In this document: positions 27,840-35,750 of the stretch, piece by piece
Numbering within the stretch: position 1 is the stretch's first letter
Layout: the number at the start of each line of letters is the position of its first letter
NCBI RefSeq assembly: GCF_003194585.1
Contig: NZ_QHKZ01000006.1
Location: 62,001 to 126,000, forward strand
DNA from: Nocardioides daejeonensis
Lineage (GTDB): Bacteria > Actinomycetota > Actinomycetes > Propionibacteriales > Nocardioidaceae
Reading direction: 5' to 3'
Length of the DNA stretch: 64,000 nucleotides
Position numbers and translations under genes: made by a program
Notes under the pieces: generated by a model
Told to the model about the DNA's origin: nothing
What the model saw: the letters and a program-made list of their open reading frames with translations, nothing else
Database searches by the model: none

Positions 27840-30800
27840 TCACTTGACCTTCTTGGTGTTGCTGGTCGCGGCCTTGGTCGTGGCCGTGGCCTTGACCACC
27901 ACGCGGTAGGCGGTCTTCTTCTTGCCGTTCAGGTCAGCGACCTTGAAGGACTTCTTGCCCTTCTTGTTGATGACCTTCGAGTCGACGGCCTTCCACTTGC
28001 CCTTGGCGTTCAGGCGCTGGAGGGTGACGACGGCGCCCTTGGCGGCCGGCGACGTGGTGACCTTGAGCTTGTCCTTCTTGGCACCGTTGTGCTCGCCAGC
28101 GAGCTTCGCGGTGACAGCGGACGGCTCGGTCGGCTCGACCGGCTCGGTGCCGAACTTGATCTCGAGGGTCTGCTCGCCAGCAGCGATCACGTCGCCGGTG
28201 TTGCCGTCCTCCGCAACGGTGGTGATGATCGCGGTGCCCGCACCCTTGCCCTGGAAGGTCACCTTGACCTCGCCGTCAGCGTTGGTGTTGCCATTCGCGT
28301 TGCCGAAGAGGCCGTCGAGCGGGTTGTCGGTCGGGCCGGTCCGGAAGAACTCGACGTCGATGTCGTCGAGCGGGTTGCCGTTCTGGTCCTTCGCCGTGTA
28401 GGTCACGGTGACGACCTTGCCGACGGCGTTCCACTCAGCGCCGTTGTGGCTCAGCGTGTAGCTGCCAGCCTCGAGGTCCACGACGTACCACTCGGTGGTC
28501 GTGGCACCCGACTCGGCGGAGACCGCGTTGTTCGGGCCGTCCAGGCGCACCCAGGTGCGGGCCGGAGCCGGAGCCGGGGTGGTGTCGTTCCAGGTGTTCT
28601 TGTCGCCGTTGACGACGTGACCGGAGACGGCCTGGTCACCAGCGGTGGCCGAATCGAGCCAGGCGTTGGAACCCTGGTCCGTGAACTTGGCGGTCACCAC
28701 GGCGGTGCCGTTCGAGCCCTCGATCCGAGCGTCGGCCTTGTTGTCCTTCAGCTCGACGTCGGCGTCGGTGAGGTTGCCGAACTGGTCGGTGGCGAAGACG
28801 TCGAGGTAGACGTCGTGGCTGGTCGGCGCCTTCGGCAGGACGCGGACGTCCTGCTGGTCGGCGAACTCGATCGTCACGTCGCCGACGTTGAGGGCGTCGC
28901 TCGAGCTGAAGGTCTTGGTGGTCGTGTTGGTCTTGCCGCCCACCGTGGCCGACAGCGTGACGTCGGCAGCGCCGTCGTCGTCGAAGTCCACGTCCTTCTC
29001 GATGCCCACCGTGACGGTGAACTGGCCGTTGGCGTCGGTGGTCACCGTCTTCGTGGCACCCGCGGAGGCCCAGTCACCCCACAGGCCACCCTCGGCCGGC
29101 GCGACGTCGGGGACCAGACCGTTGTTGTCGGTCTGCACGAAGAAGCCCTTGTCGAGCGACAGGTCCACCGCGGTGTTGCTGACCGGGTCACCAGCCGCGT
29201 TGACGACCGTGCCGGTGAACTCCACGGGACGACCCGGGGTCGCCTTGCCGTCGAAGAGGTTCGTGTTGGTGAAGGTGGTCTTGTCCACAGCCAGGTCCTG
29301 GAAGTCCAGGTCGAGGTTGGCCGTGTTCGCGAAGGTGATGCCGAGGCCGGCGGACTCAGCGTCGAGGATGACGTTGAGCTCCTTCGGCTGCACCGCCGGC
29401 GCAACAACGGCGGGGTCGGTGACCTTCACGGCGAAGGTGCCGTCGGCCTTGGTGGTCACCGTGGCAACGCCGGCGGTGACCACGGTGCCCTGCGGCTGCG
29501 AGGCGGTCGGCGCGAAGGCAGCATCGCCACCGGTCACCAGGGTGACGTTCGCCTGACGGTCGGCGAGCGCGGTGCCGTCCTCGAGGGTGATCGAGCCGTT
29601 CACGACCACCGAGGTGCCGGCGGCAGCCTGCACGTTGTTGTTGGCCGCGTCCCACTTGATCGACGCCTCGCCGACCTTGACGGTCAGCGCGGCGGCCTGC
29701 ACGTCGCCGTTGCTCGGCTGCGGGTCACCGTCGATCTCGTTGCGCACGTTGAGGGTGGCGGTGCCGGACTTGGCCGTCGGGATGCCGGTGACCTCGCCCG
29801 TGGCCAGGTTGATGGATGCCGGGGCGGTCAGGTCGGCGGTACCGTCGAAGGGCACCAGGGTCCAGGTACCGCGCATGGTGGCCGGCAGAGCGCCGGTCAT
29901 GGTGGCACCCTCCTGGTCCTTCGCGACGACCTTGAAGGTGGCGTTGGTGATCTCGTCACGGTCGAGCACCGGCTTCGCGGCGGTGGTCGTCAGCGTGGTG
30001 AGCGCCGGCGTGTAGGCCGCGATGGTGAAGGACTTCTGGATGTCCACACCGGGCTCGAAGGTCGCGCCGCTGCCGTTGACGTCGACGTGGATCGAGTGCG
30101 CGGCGGGGGTGACACCAGCGAAGGTGGCCTGGCCCTTCGCGTTGGACTGAACCGCAGCACCGGCACCGTCCAGGTAGACGAGCGCACCGGCGACCGGCTT
30201 GCCCTGCTGGTCGGTGACCGAGACGGTCACGTTGGAGTTGCCGGCCGCCTTGGCGGGCGCGTCCACGGAGACGCCGCTGGCCGCGATGGTCTGCTTGTAG
30301 AGCTTGACCGGGACGGCGTCGTCGCTGTCGTTGGTGGCGGCGTGGAGCACGGCCTCGTCAACGATCGGCGCGGTGCTGTCCCAGGTGTAGTTGCCCAGGT
30401 CCTGCACACCGGAGAAGTTCTTGATCCCCGAGTTGTTGGCCTGGCCGAGCTCGACGCCATTGAGGCTGACGTCGCCAGCGGCTGCCGCGTCGGTGGTGCC
30501 GGAGACGATCACCTTCGTGGTGCCGCCCGGCGTGTCGTAGGCGCCGACCTCGGAGCCGGGAGCGGCGGCGATCGCGATCGCCTTCGTCGCACCGGCAACG
30601 GCGACGTTGCTGTTGGTGTCCTCGGCGGTGGCGATCGGGTTGCCGGCCGCGTCAAGGCCGATGGCCTTCAGCTCGACGTTGCCGCCGAGCACGTTCTGCG
30701 GGGGTGCCCACTGGGTGGAGAAGGCGCCGTTGACGCGATCCACGACCGCGATCTCCTGAGCGGCGCCGCCGCCGATGGAGTAGGTGAAGCGCACCTTCTT

Positions 30801-31031
30801 CACGTCGGCGCTGGCACCGGCGACAAGGCTCACCGTGGTGTTGGCACCGTCGTTGGCCGTCGACGCACCGACGCCGTCCTGCGTGTAGAAGTTGACGTCC
30901 GCCGAGGCTGCCTGCTGGTCGTCGATCGAGACTGCGTGAGCCGTGCCGGCGAAGCCCGCCAGGCCGGATACTGCGAGTGCGGAGACGGCGACAGTCGCCA
31001 GTCCCCGCTTGATGCCGCTGCTGCTGTTCAT
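27840..31031 (-). CDS. Large exported surface protein A (S-layer-like, Ig-like domains)
   Basis: This 1,063-residue exported protein starts at ATG 31031 after AGGAGG. The signal peptide SGIKRGLATVAVSALAVSG ends near HAV (residue 33). The mature protein is acidic and free of cysteine in the stretches I read. It is made of invasin-like and Ig-like beta domains in which the phrase DQxGxPxxxAxVxLD recurs (for example VTDQQGKPVAGALVYLDGAG and YTAKDQNGNPLDDIDVEF). The last 90 residues are a basic domain, NGAKKDKLKV...KKGKKSFKVADLNGKKKTAYR, that is shared with protein B and may bind wall polymers. N- and C-terminal similarity shows the two are paralogues. An S-layer or outer coat role is inferred from size, composition and context; there are no SLH repeats. 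Confidence 0.8.
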   Translation of the reverse strand: MNSSSGIKRGLATVAVSALAVSGLAGFAGTAHAVSIDDQQAASADVNFYTQDGVGASTANDGANTTVSLVAGASADVKKVRFTYSIGGGAAQEIAVVDRVNGAFSTQWAPPQNVLGGNVELKAIGLDAAGNPIATAEDTNSNVAVAGATKAIAIAAAPGSEVGAYDTPGGTTKVIVSGTTDAAAAGDVSLNGVELGQANNSGIKNFSGVQDLGNYTWDSTAPIVDEAVLHAATNDSDDAVPVKLYKQTIAASGVSVDAPAKAAGNSNVTVSVTDQQGKPVAGALVYLDGAGAAVQSNAKGQATFAGVTPAAHSIHVDVNGSGATFEPGVDIQKSFTIAAYTPALTTLTTTAAKPVLDRDEITNATFKVVAKDQEGATMTGALPATMRGTWTLVPFDGTADLTAPASINLATGEVTGIPTAKSGTATLNVRNEIDGDPQPSNGDVQAAALTVKVGEASIKWDAANNNVQAAAGTSVVVNGSITLEDGTALADRQANVTLVTGGDAAFAPTASQPQGTVVTAGVATVTTKADGTFAVKVTDPAVVAPAVQPKELNVILDAESAGLGITFANTANLDLDFQDLAVDKTTFTNTNLFDGKATPGRPVEFTGTVVNAAGDPVSNTAVDLSLDKGFFVQTDNNGLVPDVAPAEGGLWGDWASAGATKTVTTDANGQFTVTVGIEKDVDFDDDGAADVTLSATVGGKTNTTTKTFSSSDALNVGDVTIEFADQQDVRVLPKAPTSHDVYLDVFATDQFGNLTDADVELKDNKADARIEGSNGTAVVTAKFTDQGSNAWLDSATAGDQAVSGHVVNGDKNTWNDTTPAPAPARTWVRLDGPNNAVSAESGATTTEWYVVDLEAGSYTLSHNGAEWNAVGKVVTVTYTAKDQNGNPLDDIDVEFFRTGPTDNPLDGLFGNANGNTNADGEVKVTFQGKGAGTAIITTVAEDGNTGDVIAAGEQTLEIKFGTEPVEPTEPSAVTAKLAGEHNGAKKDKLKVTTSPAAKGAVVTLQRLNAKGKWKAVDSKVINKKGKKSFKVADLNGKKKTAYRVVVKATATTKAATSNTKKVK

Positions 31032-31383
31032 GAAGGAATTCCTCCTGGTTCAACCTCCGGGACTTTCCCGGCGCGTCAAAAAGGGGGATTCGCTGCAGAT
31101 TGTCTACTGCCCCCCACGGGCGACTGGTATAGACCACTCACTCGTCCGACGTCGATGACGATAGACGCCAACGGCCTCGACCTTGGCAGCGTTTCGGGGA
31201 TTTCCGCAAACGACCACCACATGGCGAAGTCCCGGGGGCTCAGGTGAAGCAACAAAAAATGACCCGAAAAGACTATGAGGTCCCGCCCAGGTCCCAGTGC
31301 GGCCACGCGCCGGCTCGACGGCGGGCGTGGCGAGCTGTCGCGAAGTGAGCACTCGTGGGGCCAGTGTGCTTTCATAGCGCCCA

Positions 31384-31434
31384 GCGGTCCGGGTCGTCCC
31401 CGCGCCAGCGGCTGTCTGGGACGACCCGGGCCGC
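31384..31434. terminator. Long hairpin, CAGCGGCTG-loop family, member 3
   Basis: A 17-bp stem with one G-T pair (GCGGTCCGGGTCGTCCC with GGGACGACCCGGGCCGC) encloses a 17-base loop containing CCAGCGGCTGTCT. It lies within the gap, 353 bp upstream of gene A and not directly after any gene, so it may end an unseen transcript or act at the DNA or RNA level. Confidence 0.55.
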
Positions 31435-31656
31435 CTTGCATTTCAGCAGGTCAGAGCGGGATTCCCGGAGACGGGCGCGGGGCGTGCGCGGGTCCGGCCG
31501 ACCAGGCGACGGAGCCACGAGCTTCGCTCAGATCGCCGCTCTCAGAATCGGCGTCTGCCCACTCCGGCTCCCCCGCGTCTCACCTCATCGAGATCGACAC
31601 GCCCGAGGGAAATGAACGCGAGACCCGGAGGAGATCCGGGCCTCGAACATTCAGCA

Positions 31657-31690
31657 AGTGGTCTAGACGATGCCGCTACTGGTCTAGATG
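31657..31690. promoter_or_regulatory. Tandem 13-bp direct repeats, possible operator
   Basis: AGTGGTCTAGACG (31657-31669) and ACTGGTCTAGATG (31678-31690) are 21 bp apart, two turns of the helix, on the same face. A related sequence, ACTGGTATAGACC, occurs at 31123-31135 in the promoter region of gene A. They may bind the divergent HTH regulator or another factor; this is inference. Confidence 0.4.
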
Positions 31691-31736
31691 TTTCACTCGC
31701 TTGTTTTGAGATTTTCTAAAAGAAGATTCGGAAGGC

Positions 31737-31782
31737 GGTCCGGGCCATTTCCGCCCAGCGGCTGGCTGAAATGACCCGGACC
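31737..31782 (-). terminator. Long hairpin, CAGCGGCTG-loop family, member 2
   Basis: A 15-bp stem (GGTCCGGGCCATTTC with GAAATGACCCGGACC) encloses a 16-base loop with CCCAGCGGCTGGCT. The single C-A mismatch of the plus strand becomes a G-U pair in a leftward transcript, which suggests that strand. It lies 140 bp after the stop of gene B. Confidence 0.6.
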
Positions 31783-31922
31783 GGTTCTTGGAGTTCCGGT
31801 TCTTTCCCGCGTCCAGCTACTCCTGGTCGCTCTCCGCGGGACGCTCTCGGAACAGTCCCTCCGGGGCGGGCCCCCGGGTGATCAGCGGATCACCCGGGGC
31901 ACCCGACCAGGTGGAGCAGGTG

Positions 31923-34900
31923 TTACTTGACCTTCTTGACCGGCGTGCGGTCGCCCTTGGTGAGGTCCGTGGCGGAGACGACCGCGTAGTAGCGGGTCAC
32001 CTTCTTGCCGTTACGGTCCACAACCTTGAAGGAGCGCTTGCCGTTCTTGTTGAGGGTCTTGGTGCCGATCAGGACGTCACCGGACGGCGTGGTCCGGTAG
32101 AGCTTGACCGTGGCGCCCTTGGCCTTGACGTCGCCGGCGTTGACCTTCAGCTTGTCCTTCTTGGCGCCGTTGTTCTTCGCCTCGATCTTGGCGTTGATGG
32201 CAACCTGGCCACCGCCGGTGCCGCCCTTGAACTCGACCTTGTCCTCGACCTGAGCGATCAGGTTGTTGCCGTCGAAGAACGAGGCGGTCGTGGTGGCGGT
32301 ACCAGCCTTGCCGCCGGCGAAGGTGTAGACCGCGTTGCCCGCGGCACCGGTGGTGCCGAAGACGTTGCCGTCGGAGTCCTCGTCGGACGGGCCCGAGCGG
32401 GTGAACGTGACGCCGATGCCCGCGATCGGGGCACCCTCCTGGTCGACCGCCTTGGCGATCTCGTTCACCGTGCTACCGACCGGGATGGTCTCGGCGCCGG
32501 CCTGACCCAGGGTGAAGGTCGAGTTGGCCAGGTCGAGGTTGTACCAGTTGATCGGCGCCGTGGTGGTCTGGATGTCGTCCGGAGTCACCAGCTCCATGGA
32601 CGCAATGGACGCGAGGATGCTCAGCGTGCTGTTGGTCGGGATGTCCTTGATCTTGGACTTGGTCTGGTTGACCAGCTCGACCTCGAGCGACTGGTTGGTC
32701 GCGCTGTCAGCCCAGGCGGTGATGGCCGGGGCGTCCAGCGTGAACTGGCTGACACCGGCGTTGGTGCTGTGCGCCACCGGGGTGTTGTCCAGCACCGAGA
32801 AGGACTGCTGGGTGCGGTTGCCGAACTGGTCGGTGGTGACCACGTCGTAGGTGACGCCGTGGCCGTAGGCACCGGCGCGAGCCTTCGGCAGCACCGGCGA
32901 CTCCTGGTTCGCCGAGAGCGCCACCGAGAACGAGCCGTTGTTCAGCGGGAGACCACCGATGGCCTGGATGGTGTTCCACTTGAAGTCGTGCTCGAAGGAG
33001 GCGGTGCCGGTACCGGCGATCACCTTGTCGTCGACCAGACCGTCGTCATCGAAGCCCTGGTTGCGCTCGATGTTGACCGCGAAGATGACGTCGTCGTCGC
33101 CGAACGAGGCCGGCGAGTCGGAGGCACCCTGGAAGTCATCACCGGTGACGTAGTTGATCGTCTTGCCGATGTTGCTCCACTCGCCCAGGTTGTTGCCGAC
33201 CACGGGCGCCGGGTCGAACAGGCTGTCGATCGGGTTCGACACGTCAACGAAGTTGCCCTCGGTGATCTTGACCGGGATGGTCGCGTCGGAGAGCAGCACG
33301 CCGTCGGCGTTGCGCGCCTCGACGTAGCCCACACCCAGCTTGCCGGGCTGCAGGTCGTCGTTGCCGCCGAAGCCCCCGGCCAGCGAGTCCGCGTTGTCGT
33401 TATTGGCGTTGCGCATCACCACGGTGGCCGGGGTCAGGCTGCGCAGCCAGTCAACGGTCAGCGTGATGCGGTTCTCGACGAAGAGACCGTTCGGGCCATT
33501 GATGTTGGCCGGCTCGAGCTCGGCGTCCGTCTCCTGGCCGACCGGAGCAGCCGGGTCCACGAGCTTGATGGAGAGCTTGCCGTCGGGGCCGGTCTTGGCC
33601 TCGGCCTCGGTGTGGCCGTCGGAGGCGTCGCTGTCGCCGGTCACCACGCCGGGCGTGGCGGGCTGGTCGACCGTCGGGGCGATGCCCGAGTTGCCCGGCG
33701 CGCCGTTGCCGGTGTAGCCGTCCATCGCGACGGTGCGGCCCGGCAGGACCACGTTGCTACCCCGGAGCTTCAGCGTACCGCTCTCGGTCGTGCTGCCGTT
33801 GGCCAGCACCTGGTGACGCGTGCCGTTGTCCCAGACGACCTCGGACTCGCCCACCTTGATGTTGAAGGTGTCAGCGATGGCGTCGCCGCCCGACGGGTTC
33901 GGGTTGCCGTCGACGTTGACGTAGGCGTCGATCTTGATGTCGTGCAGCTCGTCGCCCGTGGTGTGCAGCGGGTCGTCGGCGGGGAGCGGAACGGAGACCT
34001 TGCCCTGTGCGTTGGTCGGCGCGGAGTTCACGTACGTCGCCGCGGCGCCGTGGCCAGCGCCACGGTCGACCTTGTAGCGGACGACCTCGCCGACAGCCGG
34101 GTTGCCGTTCTGGTCCTTGACGGTGAAGGTCAACGTCGAGTTCTCGTCGTCGTCCATCGCCGTGCCGTCGGAGTTGACGTTGGCCAGCTTGTTGTCGATG
34201 GTGACCGTCTTCGCGGTGGCCGCGTAGTTGGTCTGCTGGATCTCGAGAAGCCAGTCGACACCGCTCTGGTAGCCGGGGATCCCGTTGACCTCGACGCGGT
34301 AGTACGTCTTCTGCGAGTTGGCGGCCGGGTCCCGGTCGCTGCCGTTGTCCATCGTGCCCTCGTTGAGGGTCACCGTGGCGTTGCCGTCGACGTCGGTGTT
34401 GACGACGTTGGGCGTACCGTTGCCGCCCGGCGTGTAGGCGCCGCTGGCGTCGGCCTCACGGACCTCGGCACCGTAGATCGGCTTGCCGTTCTGGTCGGTC
34501 ACCTTGATGACCCAGTCGGTGTCGTCGGCGACGCCGTTGCCGAAGGGCACGTTCAGGCTGCTGCCCGGGGCGAGCTCGGCAGTCACGTTGGTGATCGCCT
34601 GGTCGTAGACCTTCACCACCGCGACGTCGTTGCTCTGAGCGTTGGCGCTGGCTCGCAGGACCGAGACGTCCTCGCCGGGCGTGGTGAGCTCGTTGCTCAC
34701 GTTGACCGGGGCGACCCAGTTGTAGATGCCCGCGTTGGGCGCACCCACCGCAGCGTTGACGATCGGGCCGGGGGCGACCGGGCCCAAGGAGTGGACCTGG
34801 ACCGTGTTGGTGCTGCTGGTGCCGCGGACCACGGCGAAGCCGTTGTACTGACCGACGGACGAGAAGTCCGCGTTGTCGAAGTGCACGGCCTCGCGACCGC

Positions 34901-35315
34901 TGCTCACCACGGCGTTGTTGACGGCGGTGTCCAGCACGTTGCCGAAGTTGTCGAGCGCCTCGACCTCGAACTTCGTGGAGGCCGCGTTGGGGAGATCAAG
35001 AAGGAAGCGCGCCACGCCGTTGGTGGGAGCCTTCTCGTCCACTGCGACGTCGTCGATCTTCAGGCGCACCGAGTTGACGGTGGTGCCACCGATCGTGGTG
35101 GAGACGCCCGCGACGACCGACACCTTGGTGTCCGCACCGTCGTTCTTCGTCGACGCCCCAGCCGGGAGGGGCGTGTAGAGCACGATGTCGTTGGCCAACT
35201 GACCACCGACGGACTGAGCTGCCGTTGCCGTGCCTGCCAGGAAAGGCAGACCGACAAGGGCAAGCGCGGAAGTAGCCGCTACGGCCAACCCCCGCTTGAT
35301 GCCGCTGTTTGTCAT
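31923..35315 (-). CDS. Large exported surface protein B (S-layer-like paralogue)
   Basis: This 1,130-residue exported protein starts at ATG 35315. The signal peptide SGIKRGLAVAATSALALVG, ending TATA, is nearly the same as in protein A. The mature chain is acidic and built of Ig-like domains with the same linking phrase (VTDQNGKPIYGAEVREADAS and VKDQNGNPAVGEVVRYKVD). The C-terminal 80 residues, NNGAKKDKLKVNAGDVKAKG to TPVKKVK, are again a Lys-rich domain like that of A, and the preceding domains also align (VDQEGAPIAGIGVTFTRSGP against KDQNGNPLDDIDVEFFRTGP). It should form or decorate the outer cell surface. The leader is about 150-200 bases long and contains two hairpins. A divergent HTH regulator gene faces it. 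Confidence 0.8.
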   Translation of the reverse strand: MTNSGIKRGLAVAATSALALVGLPFLAGTATAAQSVGGQLANDIVLYTPLPAGASTKNDGADTKVSVVAGVSTTIGGTTVNSVRLKIDDVAVDEKAPTNGVARFLLDLPNAASTKFEVEALDNFGNVLDTAVNNAVVSSGREAVHFDNADFSSVGQYNGFAVVRGTSSTNTVQVHSLGPVAPGPIVNAAVGAPNAGIYNWVAPVNVSNELTTPGEDVSVLRASANAQSNDVAVVKVYDQAITNVTAELAPGSSLNVPFGNGVADDTDWVIKVTDQNGKPIYGAEVREADASGAYTPGGNGTPNVVNTDVDGNATVTLNEGTMDNGSDRDPAANSQKTYYRVEVNGIPGYQSGVDWLLEIQQTNYAATAKTVTIDNKLANVNSDGTAMDDDENSTLTFTVKDQNGNPAVGEVVRYKVDRGAGHGAAATYVNSAPTNAQGKVSVPLPADDPLHTTGDELHDIKIDAYVNVDGNPNPSGGDAIADTFNIKVGESEVVWDNGTRHQVLANGSTTESGTLKLRGSNVVLPGRTVAMDGYTGNGAPGNSGIAPTVDQPATPGVVTGDSDASDGHTEAEAKTGPDGKLSIKLVDPAAPVGQETDAELEPANINGPNGLFVENRITLTVDWLRSLTPATVVMRNANNDNADSLAGGFGGNDDLQPGKLGVGYVEARNADGVLLSDATIPVKITEGNFVDVSNPIDSLFDPAPVVGNNLGEWSNIGKTINYVTGDDFQGASDSPASFGDDDVIFAVNIERNQGFDDDGLVDDKVIAGTGTASFEHDFKWNTIQAIGGLPLNNGSFSVALSANQESPVLPKARAGAYGHGVTYDVVTTDQFGNRTQQSFSVLDNTPVAHSTNAGVSQFTLDAPAITAWADSATNQSLEVELVNQTKSKIKDIPTNSTLSILASIASMELVTPDDIQTTTAPINWYNLDLANSTFTLGQAGAETIPVGSTVNEIAKAVDQEGAPIAGIGVTFTRSGPSDEDSDGNVFGTTGAAGNAVYTFAGGKAGTATTTASFFDGNNLIAQVEDKVEFKGGTGGGQVAINAKIEAKNNGAKKDKLKVNAGDVKAKGATVKLYRTTPSGDVLIGTKTLNKNGKRSFKVVDRNGKKVTRYYAVVSATDLTKGDRTPVKKVK

Positions 35316-35373
35316 GACTTGATCCTTCCGATCTTCACTGATCCCCCGTGGAGACGTCCCCCTCGGAGCAAGC

Positions 35374-35428
35374 GACCTGTCAAGAGGGAGTCAGACAGGT
35401 CACCAACCGGCCTGTGCTCGGGCACAGG
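35374..35428 (-). promoter_or_regulatory. Two leader hairpins of surface gene B
   Basis: GACCTGTC (35374-35381) pairs with GACAGGTC (35394-35401), and CCTGTGC (35411-35417) pairs with GCACAGG (35422-35428) across a four-base loop. On the gene B transcript they form a tandem hairpin leader, which could stabilise an abundant mRNA. Confidence 0.5.
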
Positions 35429-35513
35429 TCTTGCCAGTGATGCGGAAACTACGGATCCAGCCGCAGGGCGCGGCGGTTAGTTGTCGAACTATGCAAGGGG
35501 CTGCAAGAAAATA

Positions 35514-35549
35514 TGTCCGACCGGACATCGAACTCTGACCGACCGGACA
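35514..35549. promoter_or_regulatory. Paired 14-bp near-palindromes, candidate operators
   Basis: TGTCCGACCGGACA (35514-35527) has perfect TGTCCG/CGGACA arms. TGACCGACCGGACA (35536-35549) differs by one base. They are 22 bp apart, centre to centre. Their place between gene B and the HTH regulator makes them candidate binding sites for that regulator. Confidence 0.5.
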
Positions 35550-35750
35550 ACCGCTTCTCGAGCCGTTCGCCCGCTCAGCAGGCGTGTTCTCGACCTGAAA
35601 CGACGGTCGACAACGGCCGCGCGCGCCTCAAGTTACGCACCAATCCGTACTGGTCCAGTCCAGTGTCGAAAACTAGAACCGCGTCAGTGCCTAGGAACAA
35701 CAAATCGCCCTATCGTCGTACTCGTCGCATCGCGACAAGGGGGAAATATC

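Larger units (their letters stand above)
31032..31922. other. 891-bp gap between the two large surface-protein genes
   Basis: I see no convincing gene here. The gap holds the leader and promoter of protein A, with GGTCTATACC on the minus strand at 31126-31135. A hairpin CCCGGA/TCCGGG lies at 31624-31640, two members of the CAGCGGCTG-loop hairpin family lie at 31384-31434 and 31737-31782, and a tandem repeat GTGGTCTAGA/CTGGTCTAGA lies at 31657-31690. An AT-richer stretch (31690-31735, TTGTTTTGAGATTTTCTAAA) stands out against the GC-rich surroundings. A small RNA between the hairpins is possible but not shown. Confidence 0.6.
35316..35750. other. 435-bp divergent control region
   Basis: No gene is seen. 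The region separates surface gene B (leftward) from the HTH regulator (rightward). It holds two hairpins on the gene B side, two 14-bp near-palindromes in the middle, and CTGGTCCAGTCCAG at 35650-35663 near the regulator. It should contain both promoters, but no hexamer pair is clear enough to name. Confidence 0.6.

Noticed and set aside
27261..31247. 1,328-codon rightward open frame opposite surface gene A
   Set aside because: It is a shadow of gene A, with repetitive GD/GV/RG translation and no signal or family. The similar 1,230-codon frame opposite gene B (31788-35480) is rejected for the same reason.
35374..35428. Leader hairpins of gene B as a riboswitch
   Set aside because: They are two simple hairpins with no conserved ligand-binding core that I recognise.
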